From JAZKFT01 sp040386335 (GTDB lineage Bacteria > Bacteroidota > Bacteroidia > Chitinophagales > Chitinophagaceae): 64,000 nt of DNA. The notes beneath the pieces were generated by a model. It ran no database searches. It saw only the letters and a list, made by a program, of their open reading frames with translations, and was not told the DNA's origin. Below are positions 41,601-49,576 of this stretch, in pieces. The stretch is from contig JAZKFT010000018.1 in NCBI GenBank assembly GCA_040386335.1, forward strand, positions 372,001 to 436,000. The letters run 5' to 3'. The first letter of the stretch is position 1. Every line of letters begins with the position of its first letter. The position numbers and the translations under genes are program-made.

Positions 41601-43354
41601 GGATTAGCGACAGCAGTAATATTTCCCAGGGTAACATCACCAGTTGGCGCTGGAATTTTGGTGACGGCAATACCGCGGTCAATTTAAATAGTAATCCTTT
41701 TTATCATCCATATAGTTTACCTGGGAGTTATTCTGTTTCATTGACGGTTACTTCAGGTACGGGTTGTGTAAGCGATACTTTTAAATTACCAGTTAGCGTA
41801 GGAGTGAAGCCGGTAGCAAAATTCGGTATCAACAATGCTGTTATCTGTCAGCGCGACTCTATCAGAATTACAGATAGCTCCAACGTAGCATCAGGTACCA
41901 TTGCCAGCTGGAAGTGGAATTTTGGAGATGGTAATACGGCTTCGTATTCAAATAATAATGCATTTTATCATTCCTATGCTTTACCCGGAACTTATACGCT
42001 TTCACTGGTTGCCGTACCTGCTGTTGGCTGTGTGAGCGATACGTTTAAAAGAACGGTAACAGTAACACCAAAACCCCTGGCTAAATTCGGTTTCGACCGC
42101 AATATCTGCGTGGGCGACTCGATCAAATTCAGTGATAGCTCAGTTTACAACAACGGTTTCATCACCAACTGGCAATGGAATTTCGGAGATGGCAATACTG
42201 TAAACAAAACCGATAAAAGTCCTTTCTATCATCACTACACGACAGCAGGGCCGTTTACCGTAACGCTGGTTGTTACGCCGAATACCGGCTGTACAGATAC
42301 CTTCCGCCTGAGTGTTGGTGTGGCACAGAAGCCAACAGCGTCTTTTGTATATACAGGTATACCTTGCGAAGATTCGGTACTGCGGTTTACACCTACTTCG
42401 GTTTCCAATGGGTATGGCTTACAAACCTGGTATTGGGATTTTGGCAACGGCCAAATCGTGTCCGCAACCAATCCTAACCCTGTTTTAACCCCATACAATG
42501 CGCCTGCCAGTAGCGTAGTGGTTAAACATGTAGCTGGTATCAGCGCCGGTTGCATTAGCGATACGGCCTATCAAACCTTGGTTATCCATGCAAATACCGT
42601 AGCAGATTTCTCTATGACCGGCGATACCATTTGCGAGAATACTGCGCTGCAATTTTTAAGTATTGATAATCCTGCTGATAGTATTGATAATTGGGCCTGG
42701 AGTTTTGGCGATGGTAGTTTTGCAAGTAGTGATTCGCTGAGCAAAAGTTATAGCCAGGCAGGCACGTACAATGTGTCGTTACGTGTAAAGAACAAGTTCG
42801 GCTGCGGGTCATTGCCGGCAAGCAAACCGGTTACCATCAACAAAATGCCGGTGGTCGATGCCGGTCCGTCTTTCGCTGTTTTCACAGGCACCACGGTTCG
42901 TTTCGCTCCTACGGTGAATGACTCTTTGCTTTTTAGCTTCCGTTGGGAACCTTCGTTCACAGGATTGATAGATCCCGATAGTTTGAGGCCGTCTTTATTC
43001 GTAGACCAAAACCAAACCTTTACCCTTACCGCTACCGGCGCCGGAAATTGTGTGGCTTCTGATACCATGCAGGTTCGTGTATTGTCTGCCCTTAAAATCA
43101 TAAACGCCTTTTCGCCCAATGGCGATGGCATAAATGATGTGTGGATATTGCCCGGGCTGGAAGATTACCTGCAGGCTACAGTAAGGATATTCGACCGCTA
43201 TGGCCGCATTGTTTATAGCAGCACAGGTTACCCCAAACCATGGGATGGTAAAGTGAACGGCACCATATTACCGGTTGGCACTTATTACTATATTATTGAT
43301 ACCAAAACAGATTTTGTAAAACCATTTACAGGTGCTGTTACCTTGCTGAAATAA
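38684..43354 (+). CDS. giant PKD-repeat protein with IgGFc-binding-like N-terminus and T9SS type B sorting domain
   Basis: From MLRRIFIIFFFFISTSLLAQ the protein has 1556 residues. After the signal peptide comes an IgGFc-binding-like region (GKEFWLGYGFDYSFF, VYISTDQQP-type beta strands, KGEMYHVFGKLINGSSQAYA). Nine PKD-type modules follow, each with W-W-NFGDG (WKWNFGDGNFASYSN, WRWNFGDGSTANYTN), starting near residue 600. The end is a CHU_C domain (AFSPNGDGINDVWILPGLED, NGTILPVGTYYYI). It is a secreted surface adhesin of the T9SS type B class. Modules alternate in sequence type (see findings). The frame start 20 codons upstream lacks a signal peptide at its N-terminus and is not used. Confidence 0.9.
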   Translation: MLRRIFIIFFFFISTSLLAQDKSNRGKEFWLGYGFDYSFFHESPVNFQELAIYISTDQQPANVTITINGTSYIQNLTIPANTADATILIPKSGMNDARVLTDGLSTKGIHVVSDVPVAAYSHVYSTQVSGATMLMPVDTYGYLYYSVNYNQSTSNSSLPAISPTTANGNDWYSWFYAIASEDNTRLEITPADSTKNGWLPGQTYTVNLNKGEMYHVFGKLINGSSQAYAASKDMTGSKVLSVAGSDGRCHPIGLFSGSGGMRICRGDGGEFMQQQVFPAQAWGTRYLTYHTINNINTDINETNRNYYRICVQDPTAAVKRNGVPLTGLTRNFYYEIMDSTGGDYITSDKPILVSQYTVNDNQCWRFPTTTPSPPSYGDPEMFFLSPIEQGQKSVLFYVSRKSFIDYVYANIHFPTVAVGSLLVDGAPVPAANIKAHPNLPSYSVALVRFTGAAAQHRITCDSTFTSTVYGLGNYESYGYNTGTLINNLNALPKIANTLNSNGKLDTFTCPKSPTRLFVKTAYRATTFNWLLSQAGGGMAPNTDSLINNPVIVDSNLVNGRRYYNYTLQQDFTFTTPGTYYIPVVYTSPEIDNCNHTDTARIQIIVKPGPVADFTTNTVLCVQDTARFTGTSIPGIYNIDRWLWTFDDNTTANTVNAKKRFVTAGSHDVKYRIIADNGCVADTMKTFSFLGSPVAKFGYDRNICVGDSIKFSDSSTIAVGTIANWKWNFGDGNFASYSNNSSFYHRYILAGTYVVSLVATSASGCSSDTFKLTVTVNFKPLAKFGVQNANICLGDSIRFSDSSSIAQGSLTGWRWNFGDGSTANYTNANPFYHPYALPGSYTVSLVVSPSNGCVSDTFKLPVSVGVKPVAKFGINNISICQRDSVRISDSSTVASGTISSWKWNFGDGITVTRSNNTTFFHPYALPGVYTISLVTVPAVGCVSDTFKRTITVSVKANAKFGIHLNNICLGDSIRISDSSNISQGNITSWRWNFGDGNTAVNLNSNPFYHPYSLPGSYSVSLTVTSGTGCVSDTFKLPVSVGVKPVAKFGINNAVICQRDSIRITDSSNVASGTIASWKWNFGDGNTASYSNNNAFYHSYALPGTYTLSLVAVPAVGCVSDTFKRTVTVTPKPLAKFGFDRNICVGDSIKFSDSSVYNNGFITNWQWNFGDGNTVNKTDKSPFYHHYTTAGPFTVTLVVTPNTGCTDTFRLSVGVAQKPTASFVYTGIPCEDSVLRFTPTSVSNGYGLQTWYWDFGNGQIVSATNPNPVLTPYNAPASSVVVKHVAGISAGCISDTAYQTLVIHANTVADFSMTGDTICENTALQFLSIDNPADSIDNWAWSFGDGSFASSDSLSKSYSQAGTYNVSLRVKNKFGCGSLPASKPVTINKMPVVDAGPSFAVFTGTTVRFAPTVNDSLLFSFRWEPSFTGLIDPDSLRPSLFVDQNQTFTLTATGAGNCVASDTMQVRVLSALKIINAFSPNGDGINDVWILPGLEDYLQATVRIFDRYGRIVYSSTGYPKPWDGKVNGTILPVGTYYYIIDTKTDFVKPFTGAVTLLK

Positions 43355-43582
43355 TGTCGTGGTGCCTTTTATTCCGGCCTTTTCCTTGCAGTGCTGAAGA
43401 AGGAATTTTTTACCTGTTCCACCCATCTTTTGAAATCCTGCTTTCGCAAAAGGGAAAGTTTTTTGTCCTGTTGAACCAACTGGCCGGGGCTGTTTTCGCA
43501 AAGGGATAATTTTCAGCCCGTTTGTTTATTTTGACAGTCGTTCGACTATTTTGCGGGTATATATCAAATCAACGCAAAGAAT

Positions 43583-44098
43583 ATGGCAACCAGGCCGACT
43601 GTAAATAATACGATGAGAGTTTATCACCGCTATCTTGGCTTTTTCCTGGCGGGAATTATGGCTGTATATGCATTAAGTGGCATCGTTCTCATTTTCAGGG
43701 ATACTGGTTTTTTAAAGCGGGATAGTATTGTTGAAAAGAAACTGTCGCCTGCACTAAGCGCCGAAGCCCTCGGTAAAGAGATTCGCATAAGAGAGCTCAA
43801 AATCACGGGTGAAACCGGCGACATTCAATCTTTCAGCCAGGGAACTTACAATAGAGTAACCGGTGAAGCGAAGTACACGGTAAAGTCATTACCCAAAATC
43901 ATACAGAAGCTTACACAGCTGCATAAAGCCAGCACCAGCCAGCCGCTGTTTTTCCTGAATATATTCTTCGGCGTTTCATTGTTGTTCTTTGTTATTTCCT
44001 CTTTTTGGATGTTTATGCCAAAGACCGCTATTTTCAAAAAAGGTCTCTATTTTACGATGGCAGGAATTGTGCTCACCATCATTTTGCTGTGTGTATAA
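43583..44098 (+). CDS. PepSY-associated membrane protein
   Basis: A 171-residue protein. It has one N-terminal membrane helix with histidine and arginine just before it (RVYHRYLGFFLAGIMAVYAL), as in PepSY-TM proteins. A small periplasmic domain follows (RIRELKITGETGDIQSFSQG, TGEAKYTVKSLPKIIQKLTQ). Then come a segment LHKASTSQPLFFLNIFFGVS and two helices ending FTMAGIVLTIILLCV. Such proteins are often near iron or haem uptake genes, but none is nearby. Probably a single gene; it converges on the HTCS gene with a 40-base gap. Confidence 0.75.
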   Translation: MATRPTVNNTMRVYHRYLGFFLAGIMAVYALSGIVLIFRDTGFLKRDSIVEKKLSPALSAEALGKEIRIRELKITGETGDIQSFSQGTYNRVTGEAKYTVKSLPKIIQKLTQLHKASTSQPLFFLNIFFGVSLLFFVISSFWMFMPKTAIFKKGLYFTMAGIVLTIILLCV

Positions 44099-44138
44099 TA
44101 ACGCATTGAACAGGTTTCATGGCGTTTTGACTACACTA

Positions 44139-46970
44139 TCAGCCTCTATTGGCCTTAAATACTGTTGGTGTAACTCCAAACTTCGCTTTAAAAACCGTGG
44201 CAAAATAAGCCTGGGATGAAAATCCTACTTTATATGCAACTTCAGAAATTGACAGGTCTTCATTAAGGAGCAGGTATTTGGCTCTTTGCATCCGCACATC
44301 CAGGATGTAATCATTCACCTGGAAACCAAGCACCGCCTTCACTTTGCGGTAGAGCTGCACCCTTGATATACCCAATTCCCTGCATATATCATTTACGTTG
44401 AAATCTTCATTGGCTATATTGTTTTCGACGATGGCGTAAAATTCATTTACAAATTTCCGGTCAATCTTTTTGGTCGCTGCGTTGCGGTTGAGTTCATTGG
44501 GTAGTTCGCTGGTATAATGACCCCTTAACATCTCCCGGCTCCGAAGCAGGTTCCGGATGGTCTCTTCGAGGTAAGCCACATTGAACGGCTTTACGAGGTA
44601 GGCATCAGCATTTATTTTTAGTCCCTCTATTTGCTGCTCCACGCTGCCCCGGGCTGTCAAAATAATGATCGGGATATGCGATGTGCGGATATCGTTTTTT
44701 AATATCTCCGTCAGCTGCATACCATCCTTGCCCGGCATCACGATATCGGAGATGATGATATCCGGCACCATGTCATACGCAAGGTTCAGGCCCAGGTTGC
44801 CGTTTTCTGCTTCGATGATCTCATAGTTTTTCTCCAGCTGGCCTTTTATAAAACTTCGTATTTCATCATTGTCTTCAATCAACAGGATGGAATGATCTTT
44901 CACCACTGCCGTAGTTTCTTCAGGGGCAGGTATTTTAAACACATCGGTTTCATTGGTATAGACCCTTGCATCCTCGTAGTTTAATTGATATGCATTTGTA
45001 TCGGTCGCTATTTCGCCGGGTGCCAGGTGTGAATTACCCAGCGGCAGCCGTATTTCAAAAGTGGACCCTTTCCATTTTTCACTTTTTATATTGATGCTGC
45101 CATGATGCAGCGTGATGAGCTCTTTGGACAAAGCAAGTCCCAGGCCTGTGCCCTTATACCGGCCTTCGTTGCCCTGGTAAAACAGGTCAAATGCGTGTTC
45201 CAATATTTCAGGGCTCATACCGATACCGCTGTCGGTCACCCGGATGATCGCATTTTCATCTTTCTCATCGGTCGTTAAGATCACGCTGATGCTGCCATGG
45301 TCGTTTGTATATTTAAAAGCATTGGATAGAATATTGAACAGCACTTTGTCCAGCATATTGGTATCAAACCAAACATTGGGCCCCTTGTCTTTTGATTCTA
45401 CGCGAAATGCAATCTTTTTCCTCGCGGCTATTTCGGTAAATGCATTGGTGATCTCGGTTACAAAAGCAGCGAGGTTATTCTCGCTGGCGTGCAATGCCAT
45501 TTTGTTTTCTTCAATTTTCCTGAAATCCATCAGCTGGTTCACCAGCCGCAGCAGGCGCATGGCATTCTTCTTTACCATTTCCAATTGGCTGATTACCGAA
45601 TAATGCAGTTTTGATGACGTCACTATTGCTTCCAGCGGACCCAGGATAAGGGTTAGCGGTGTTCTCAGTTCATGAGAAATATTGGTAAAGAAATTGAATT
45701 TGGCATCCGTTGCTTCTTTGGCTTTTTTACTCAATTCGATCAACTGGTTCCGCTGGCTGATGATCTCTTCATTCTGTTTGGCAAGCCGCCTGTTGATTTT
45801 CCGGTTTTCCCGTAAAAAATAGAAAAGGATGGCGCCCAGTATCAATGCCAGGATCAACGTAACGGAAATGGTGACGATAATATTGGTTTGGCTTTTTGTG
45901 ATCGCCATTTGCTCTTCAATCACCCTCCGCCTCTTGTCGATATCCTGTTGCTGGGCCAGCACCTTATCATATTGTAGCTGCAGGATACGGACATTGGTGG
46001 AATCGATGATACTGCTTGCGAGGATATTTTCCTTATTGTAAGGTTGTCGTTCGAGTATTTTCATTGCGGTAATAATCGCCTCTTGTCCGCCGGTAGGGTA
46101 TAGTACAGTGGCGGCAAGCAAATGATTGGCCACCATGCCCATGCCCAGGCTATCCACCGGCAATCCATCCACACCGATGATTTTGATTTTTTTCTCAAGC
46201 CCGGCTGCCCGGCATATTTGGTAAACGTCCCTGGCTATATAGTCCGACTGCGCAAAAATGAGGTCGATATTTTGTTCCGTCCGCAGGGTATTGGCTATCT
46301 GCTCCTTATAATCCGGGGCATGGTCATCCAGGGTTTTAAGGTAATTGATACCCGGCTGCTGTCGCATGATATCCATGAAGCCCTTGTGGCGGTCGATAAA
46401 GGGTGAAGCATCAGGCAACCCCATTACTTCGATCAGATCTCCTTTTCCTTTTAACAACGATACGGCATACCGGCCGGCATTTTGCCCTACTTCGTAATTA
46501 GAAGCACCAACAAACGCGGTGTACTTTTTTGAATTGATACCCCGGTCCACCAGCACAACAGGAATGCCCTGGTCAAATATCTTTTCAATAGCTGGCGACA
46601 GCGGCTGGACTTCGTGAGGGGAGATAATTAAAAGATCCACCCGCAGTTTTACCAGTTCGTCAATTTGCTCCAGTTGCTTTTTGCTGTTGGCCTGGGCCTC
46701 CCGGTAAATGAATTCTACATTATCATGAAAGGAAAGCTCCCTTTTCATCTCGTCCAGCATTGTTTGCCGCCAGTAGTCGTCACCCTGGCATTGTGAAAAT
46801 CCGATCCTGAATTTTTTGCCTTTTTCCGGCGATGAGCAGGAAATCACTAAAAACACCAGGAAAAGGAAACAGGCAAGGACAGCGGTTTTTTGAAAAAGAT
46901 CCTTTTTTAAAACGGAACATTTTATGGGCGGCAAGGCAGGCATAGCAGCAAGGTGGTCATTTTTTTTCAT
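44139..46970 (-). CDS. hybrid two-component system sensor/regulator with periplasmic sugar-binding domain (BT1754-like HTCS)
   Basis: 943 residues. An N-terminal hydrophobic segment ends in the lipobox-like LVISCSS. A type I periplasmic-binding domain (about 50-330) follows: FRIGFSQCQGDDYWRQTMLD, LLIISPHEVQPLSPAIEKIF, VPVVLVDRGINSKKY-like strands. A membrane helix lies at about 355-380, then the kinase domain with H433 (NISHELRTPLTLILGP). The receiver has D742 (IIISDIVMPGKDG), and an AraC-type helix-turn-helix is at the end (INDICRELGISRVQLYRKVK is close). This is the architecture of BT1754 of Bacteroides thetaiotaomicron, which binds fructose. It is divergent from the fructan-use genes and is their probable activator. 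Confidence 0.93.
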   Translation of the reverse strand: MKKNDHLAAMPALPPIKCSVLKKDLFQKTAVLACFLFLVFLVISCSSPEKGKKFRIGFSQCQGDDYWRQTMLDEMKRELSFHDNVEFIYREAQANSKKQLEQIDELVKLRVDLLIISPHEVQPLSPAIEKIFDQGIPVVLVDRGINSKKYTAFVGASNYEVGQNAGRYAVSLLKGKGDLIEVMGLPDASPFIDRHKGFMDIMRQQPGINYLKTLDDHAPDYKEQIANTLRTEQNIDLIFAQSDYIARDVYQICRAAGLEKKIKIIGVDGLPVDSLGMGMVANHLLAATVLYPTGGQEAIITAMKILERQPYNKENILASSIIDSTNVRILQLQYDKVLAQQQDIDKRRRVIEEQMAITKSQTNIIVTISVTLILALILGAILFYFLRENRKINRRLAKQNEEIISQRNQLIELSKKAKEATDAKFNFFTNISHELRTPLTLILGPLEAIVTSSKLHYSVISQLEMVKKNAMRLLRLVNQLMDFRKIEENKMALHASENNLAAFVTEITNAFTEIAARKKIAFRVESKDKGPNVWFDTNMLDKVLFNILSNAFKYTNDHGSISVILTTDEKDENAIIRVTDSGIGMSPEILEHAFDLFYQGNEGRYKGTGLGLALSKELITLHHGSINIKSEKWKGSTFEIRLPLGNSHLAPGEIATDTNAYQLNYEDARVYTNETDVFKIPAPEETTAVVKDHSILLIEDNDEIRSFIKGQLEKNYEIIEAENGNLGLNLAYDMVPDIIISDIVMPGKDGMQLTEILKNDIRTSHIPIIILTARGSVEQQIEGLKINADAYLVKPFNVAYLEETIRNLLRSREMLRGHYTSELPNELNRNAATKKIDRKFVNEFYAIVENNIANEDFNVNDICRELGISRVQLYRKVKAVLGFQVNDYILDVRMQRAKYLLLNEDLSISEVAYKVGFSSQAYFATVFKAKFGVTPTVFKANRG

Positions 46971-47245
46971 TGGCGTTTATAAAAATCGCTCTTATTCTTT
47001 CAATTCCGTTTCAGACCCGACGCAAGCCAATCTGCGCTGAAAATCTAATGGCATGATTTCGAAAATGTCTGCTACAATTTTAGAAAATCCGGGGTGCCGG
47101 CAGTCGGTTTAAAAATAATAATTGTATGATAATCAACTATTTGCATGCGAATTAAAAGAAAATACAATTTTAGAGAAGATTGAGACAATACCGGAAACAA
47201 TTGGGGATGGCCCGCAGCTACTTTTACTGCATAACGAAATGCCAT

Positions 47246-48595
47246 ATGAACAAAAGCAAACTTTTCCAATGGTCCATTGTGGCCGCCTTAGCCGGTTTTA
47301 TTTTTGGGTTTGATACGGTGGTGATCTCCGGCGCCAACCTTCCTATTAAAGAGTTGTGGCACACGTCGCCATTATTCCATGGCTTCTTTATTATGTCGAT
47401 GGCCCTTTGGGGCACCCTGGTGGGTTCAATGCTGGGCGGTATTCCCACAGAGATATTTGGCCGTAAAAAAGTGCTGTTCTGGATCGGGATCCTGTTTGCG
47501 CTTTCTGCATTCGGCTCGGCCCTTGCCCAGGATCCTTACAGTTTTTCGTTTTTCCGGTTTATCGGCGGGCTGGGTATTGGAGTGTCTTCGGTAGTGGCGC
47601 CTACCTATATATCAGAGATCTCAACGCCGTCTACCCGCGGTAAACTGGGAGCCATGTACCAGTTCAATATTGTCTTCGGCATTTTGATCGCTTTCTTATC
47701 CAACTACTTTTTACAGGGGGTGGGTGGTGCCAACGATTGGCGCTGGATGCTCGGCGTACTCGCCATTCCGTCCATTATCTATACGGTTATGGTGATGGGT
47801 GTACCCGAAAGCCCCCGCTGGCTGGTGACCAAAAGGAATGACCTGGCAAAAGCAAAGGAGACCCTATTGCTGATTGGTGTGGAAGATGCCGATGCAGAAA
47901 TTGCATCGATCATCAAAAGCAATTTACACGAATCGCCAGGCGGCAAAACCACAGCTTTCTTTAGCTCCAAACATAAAGTGATTCTCTGGCTGGCGTTTTT
48001 GATCGCCTTTTTTAACCAGCTCTCGGGTATCAATTTCATACTGTATTATGCGCCGGAGATACTTTCCAAAATTGGCTTAGGAGCCAAAGATTCGCTGCTC
48101 AATTCGATCGCTATCGGCGGTACCAACCTCATTTTCACATTCGTAGGACTGTATCTCATTGACCGGCTGGGTCGGAAGAAATTACTGCTGATCGGTTCCC
48201 TGGGCTATATCATCAGCCTGGCTATGGTCGCGGTTTGTTTTGCTACCAATGCCAGCCCGGTATTGCTGATGAGTTTTCTATTGCTTTTTATTGCTGCCCA
48301 TGCTATAGGGCAGGGGGCTGTTATCTGGGTGTTTATTTCCGAAATCTTTCCCAACAAAATACGTGCAACCGGCCAATCCTTTGGGGCCAGCGTGCACTGG
48401 GTGTTTGCAGCCATCATCACCCTGGTGACGCCTTATTTTCTCGACGATACCAACGGCGTTTTTAAAGACAACCCCTGGCCCATTTTCGCATTCTTCGCCG
48501 TAATGATGCTGTTGCAGCTGGTATGGGTCCTTACCAAAATGCCTGAAACAAAAGGCGTTTCCCTCGAAGACATTGAAAAGAAATTAATCAAATAG
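47246..48595 (+). CDS. MFS sugar:H+ symporter (probable fructose transporter)
   Basis: From MNKSKLFQWSIVAALAGFIF (ATG 47246) the protein has 449 residues and 12 membrane helices. Sugar-porter family marks include GFDTVVISGA, GRKKVLFWIG, PESPRWLVTKRNDLAKAKET, QLSGINFILYYAPEI, DRLGRKKLLLIG and PETKGVSLEDIEK. It is the first gene of the plus-strand unit and 13 bases upstream of the fructokinase gene. By analogy with the B. thetaiotaomicron fructan locus it imports fructose across the inner membrane. Substrate is inferred from context. The longer frame start at 47180 is unlikely. Confidence 0.92.
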   Translation: MNKSKLFQWSIVAALAGFIFGFDTVVISGANLPIKELWHTSPLFHGFFIMSMALWGTLVGSMLGGIPTEIFGRKKVLFWIGILFALSAFGSALAQDPYSFSFFRFIGGLGIGVSSVVAPTYISEISTPSTRGKLGAMYQFNIVFGILIAFLSNYFLQGVGGANDWRWMLGVLAIPSIIYTVMVMGVPESPRWLVTKRNDLAKAKETLLLIGVEDADAEIASIIKSNLHESPGGKTTAFFSSKHKVILWLAFLIAFFNQLSGINFILYYAPEILSKIGLGAKDSLLNSIAIGGTNLIFTFVGLYLIDRLGRKKLLLIGSLGYIISLAMVAVCFATNASPVLLMSFLLLFIAAHAIGQGAVIWVFISEIFPNKIRATGQSFGASVHWVFAAIITLVTPYFLDDTNGVFKDNPWPIFAFFAVMMLLQLVWVLTKMPETKGVSLEDIEKKLIK

Positions 48596-48608
48596 AAAAG
48601 CACCAATT

Positions 48609-49517
48609 ATGAATAACGCATTGCAACACCAGGTGGTTTGCTTCGGAGAAGTATTGTGGGATATTCTTCCATCAGGCGCCGTTCCCGGCGGGGCCCCGAT
48701 GAATGTGGCTTACCATTTACAAAAACTACAGAAAAACCCGGCCCTTATCACACGGGTAGGCGTCGACGAACGGGGACAGGCATTGATGAATGTGTTTACC
48801 GGTCAGAACGTCTGCACCGATTATTTCCAGGTGGATGACCGCCATGAAACCGGGAAAGTGTATGCCCGGGCTGATGAATACCATGAGATGGTGTATGAAA
48901 TCGTAAAGCCGGTAGCCTGGGATTTCATCGAATGGGATGATGCTTTGGCAGATCTCGTAGCGAATGCCGGGTTCTTTGTTTTCGGCAGCCTCGCCGCCCG
49001 TAACAAGCCGTCTAAAGAAACCTTGTTCAGGTTGCTGGAAACAGCAAAAAACAAAGTCCTGGATATTAATCTCCGGGCCCCGCACTACAATCGCCGAATT
49101 GTAGAACAGCTATTGCGCAAGGCGGATTTTGTAAAAATGAACCTGGCCGAACTGGAACTCATCACCGGTTGGTTTTCCAACTATACGTCTGTTGAAGACC
49201 GCCTCCAATCCATCCGCGACAAATTTTCCTTGACTAAAATGGTGGTGACGATGGGTGGTAACGGGGCTTTATTGTATATGGATGGCCATATCACCCGCCA
49301 CCCTGGTTTTAAGGTAACCGTAGCCGATACGGTAGGGAGCGGCGATGCATTCCTTGCGGGCCTGTTGTCGCAATTGCTGGATGGGGCTGATCACGAAACA
49401 GCACTCGAATTTGCGAGCGGGCTTGGGGCATTTATCGCCACCCAGCGCGGTGGCTGCCCGGATTACAGCATGGATAGTGTAAATGACCTCGTTCATCGCC
49501 AATCCATCGAATTATAA
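48609..49517 (+). CDS. PfkB-family fructokinase
   Basis: A 302-residue ribokinase-fold sugar kinase. It has the N-terminal FGEVLWDILPSG and PGGAPMNVAYHLQKL. The ATP and catalytic site is DTVGSGDAFLAGLL (about residues 238-251), with the Asp as general base and GSGD as anion hole. DFVKMNLAELELITGW marks the PfkB signature. Together with GH32 and the transporter it fits a fructokinase making fructose 6-phosphate. It lies 13 bases after the transporter. A second PfkB family is not excluded by sequence alone. Confidence 0.93.
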   Translation: MNNALQHQVVCFGEVLWDILPSGAVPGGAPMNVAYHLQKLQKNPALITRVGVDERGQALMNVFTGQNVCTDYFQVDDRHETGKVYARADEYHEMVYEIVKPVAWDFIEWDDALADLVANAGFFVFGSLAARNKPSKETLFRLLETAKNKVLDINLRAPHYNRRIVEQLLRKADFVKMNLAELELITGWFSNYTSVEDRLQSIRDKFSLTKMVVTMGGNGALLYMDGHITRHPGFKVTVADTVGSGDAFLAGLLSQLLDGADHETALEFASGLGAFIATQRGGCPDYSMDSVNDLVHRQSIEL

Positions 49518-49576
49518 AATTTTAATACACATCAAACTGCCACTTCTATTTTATCCAATTTTTAAAAACAACGATT

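Noticed and set aside
43355..43582. gap of about 230 bases after the PKD gene
   Set aside because: Checked for hairpins, repeats and small genes; nothing convincing was seen.
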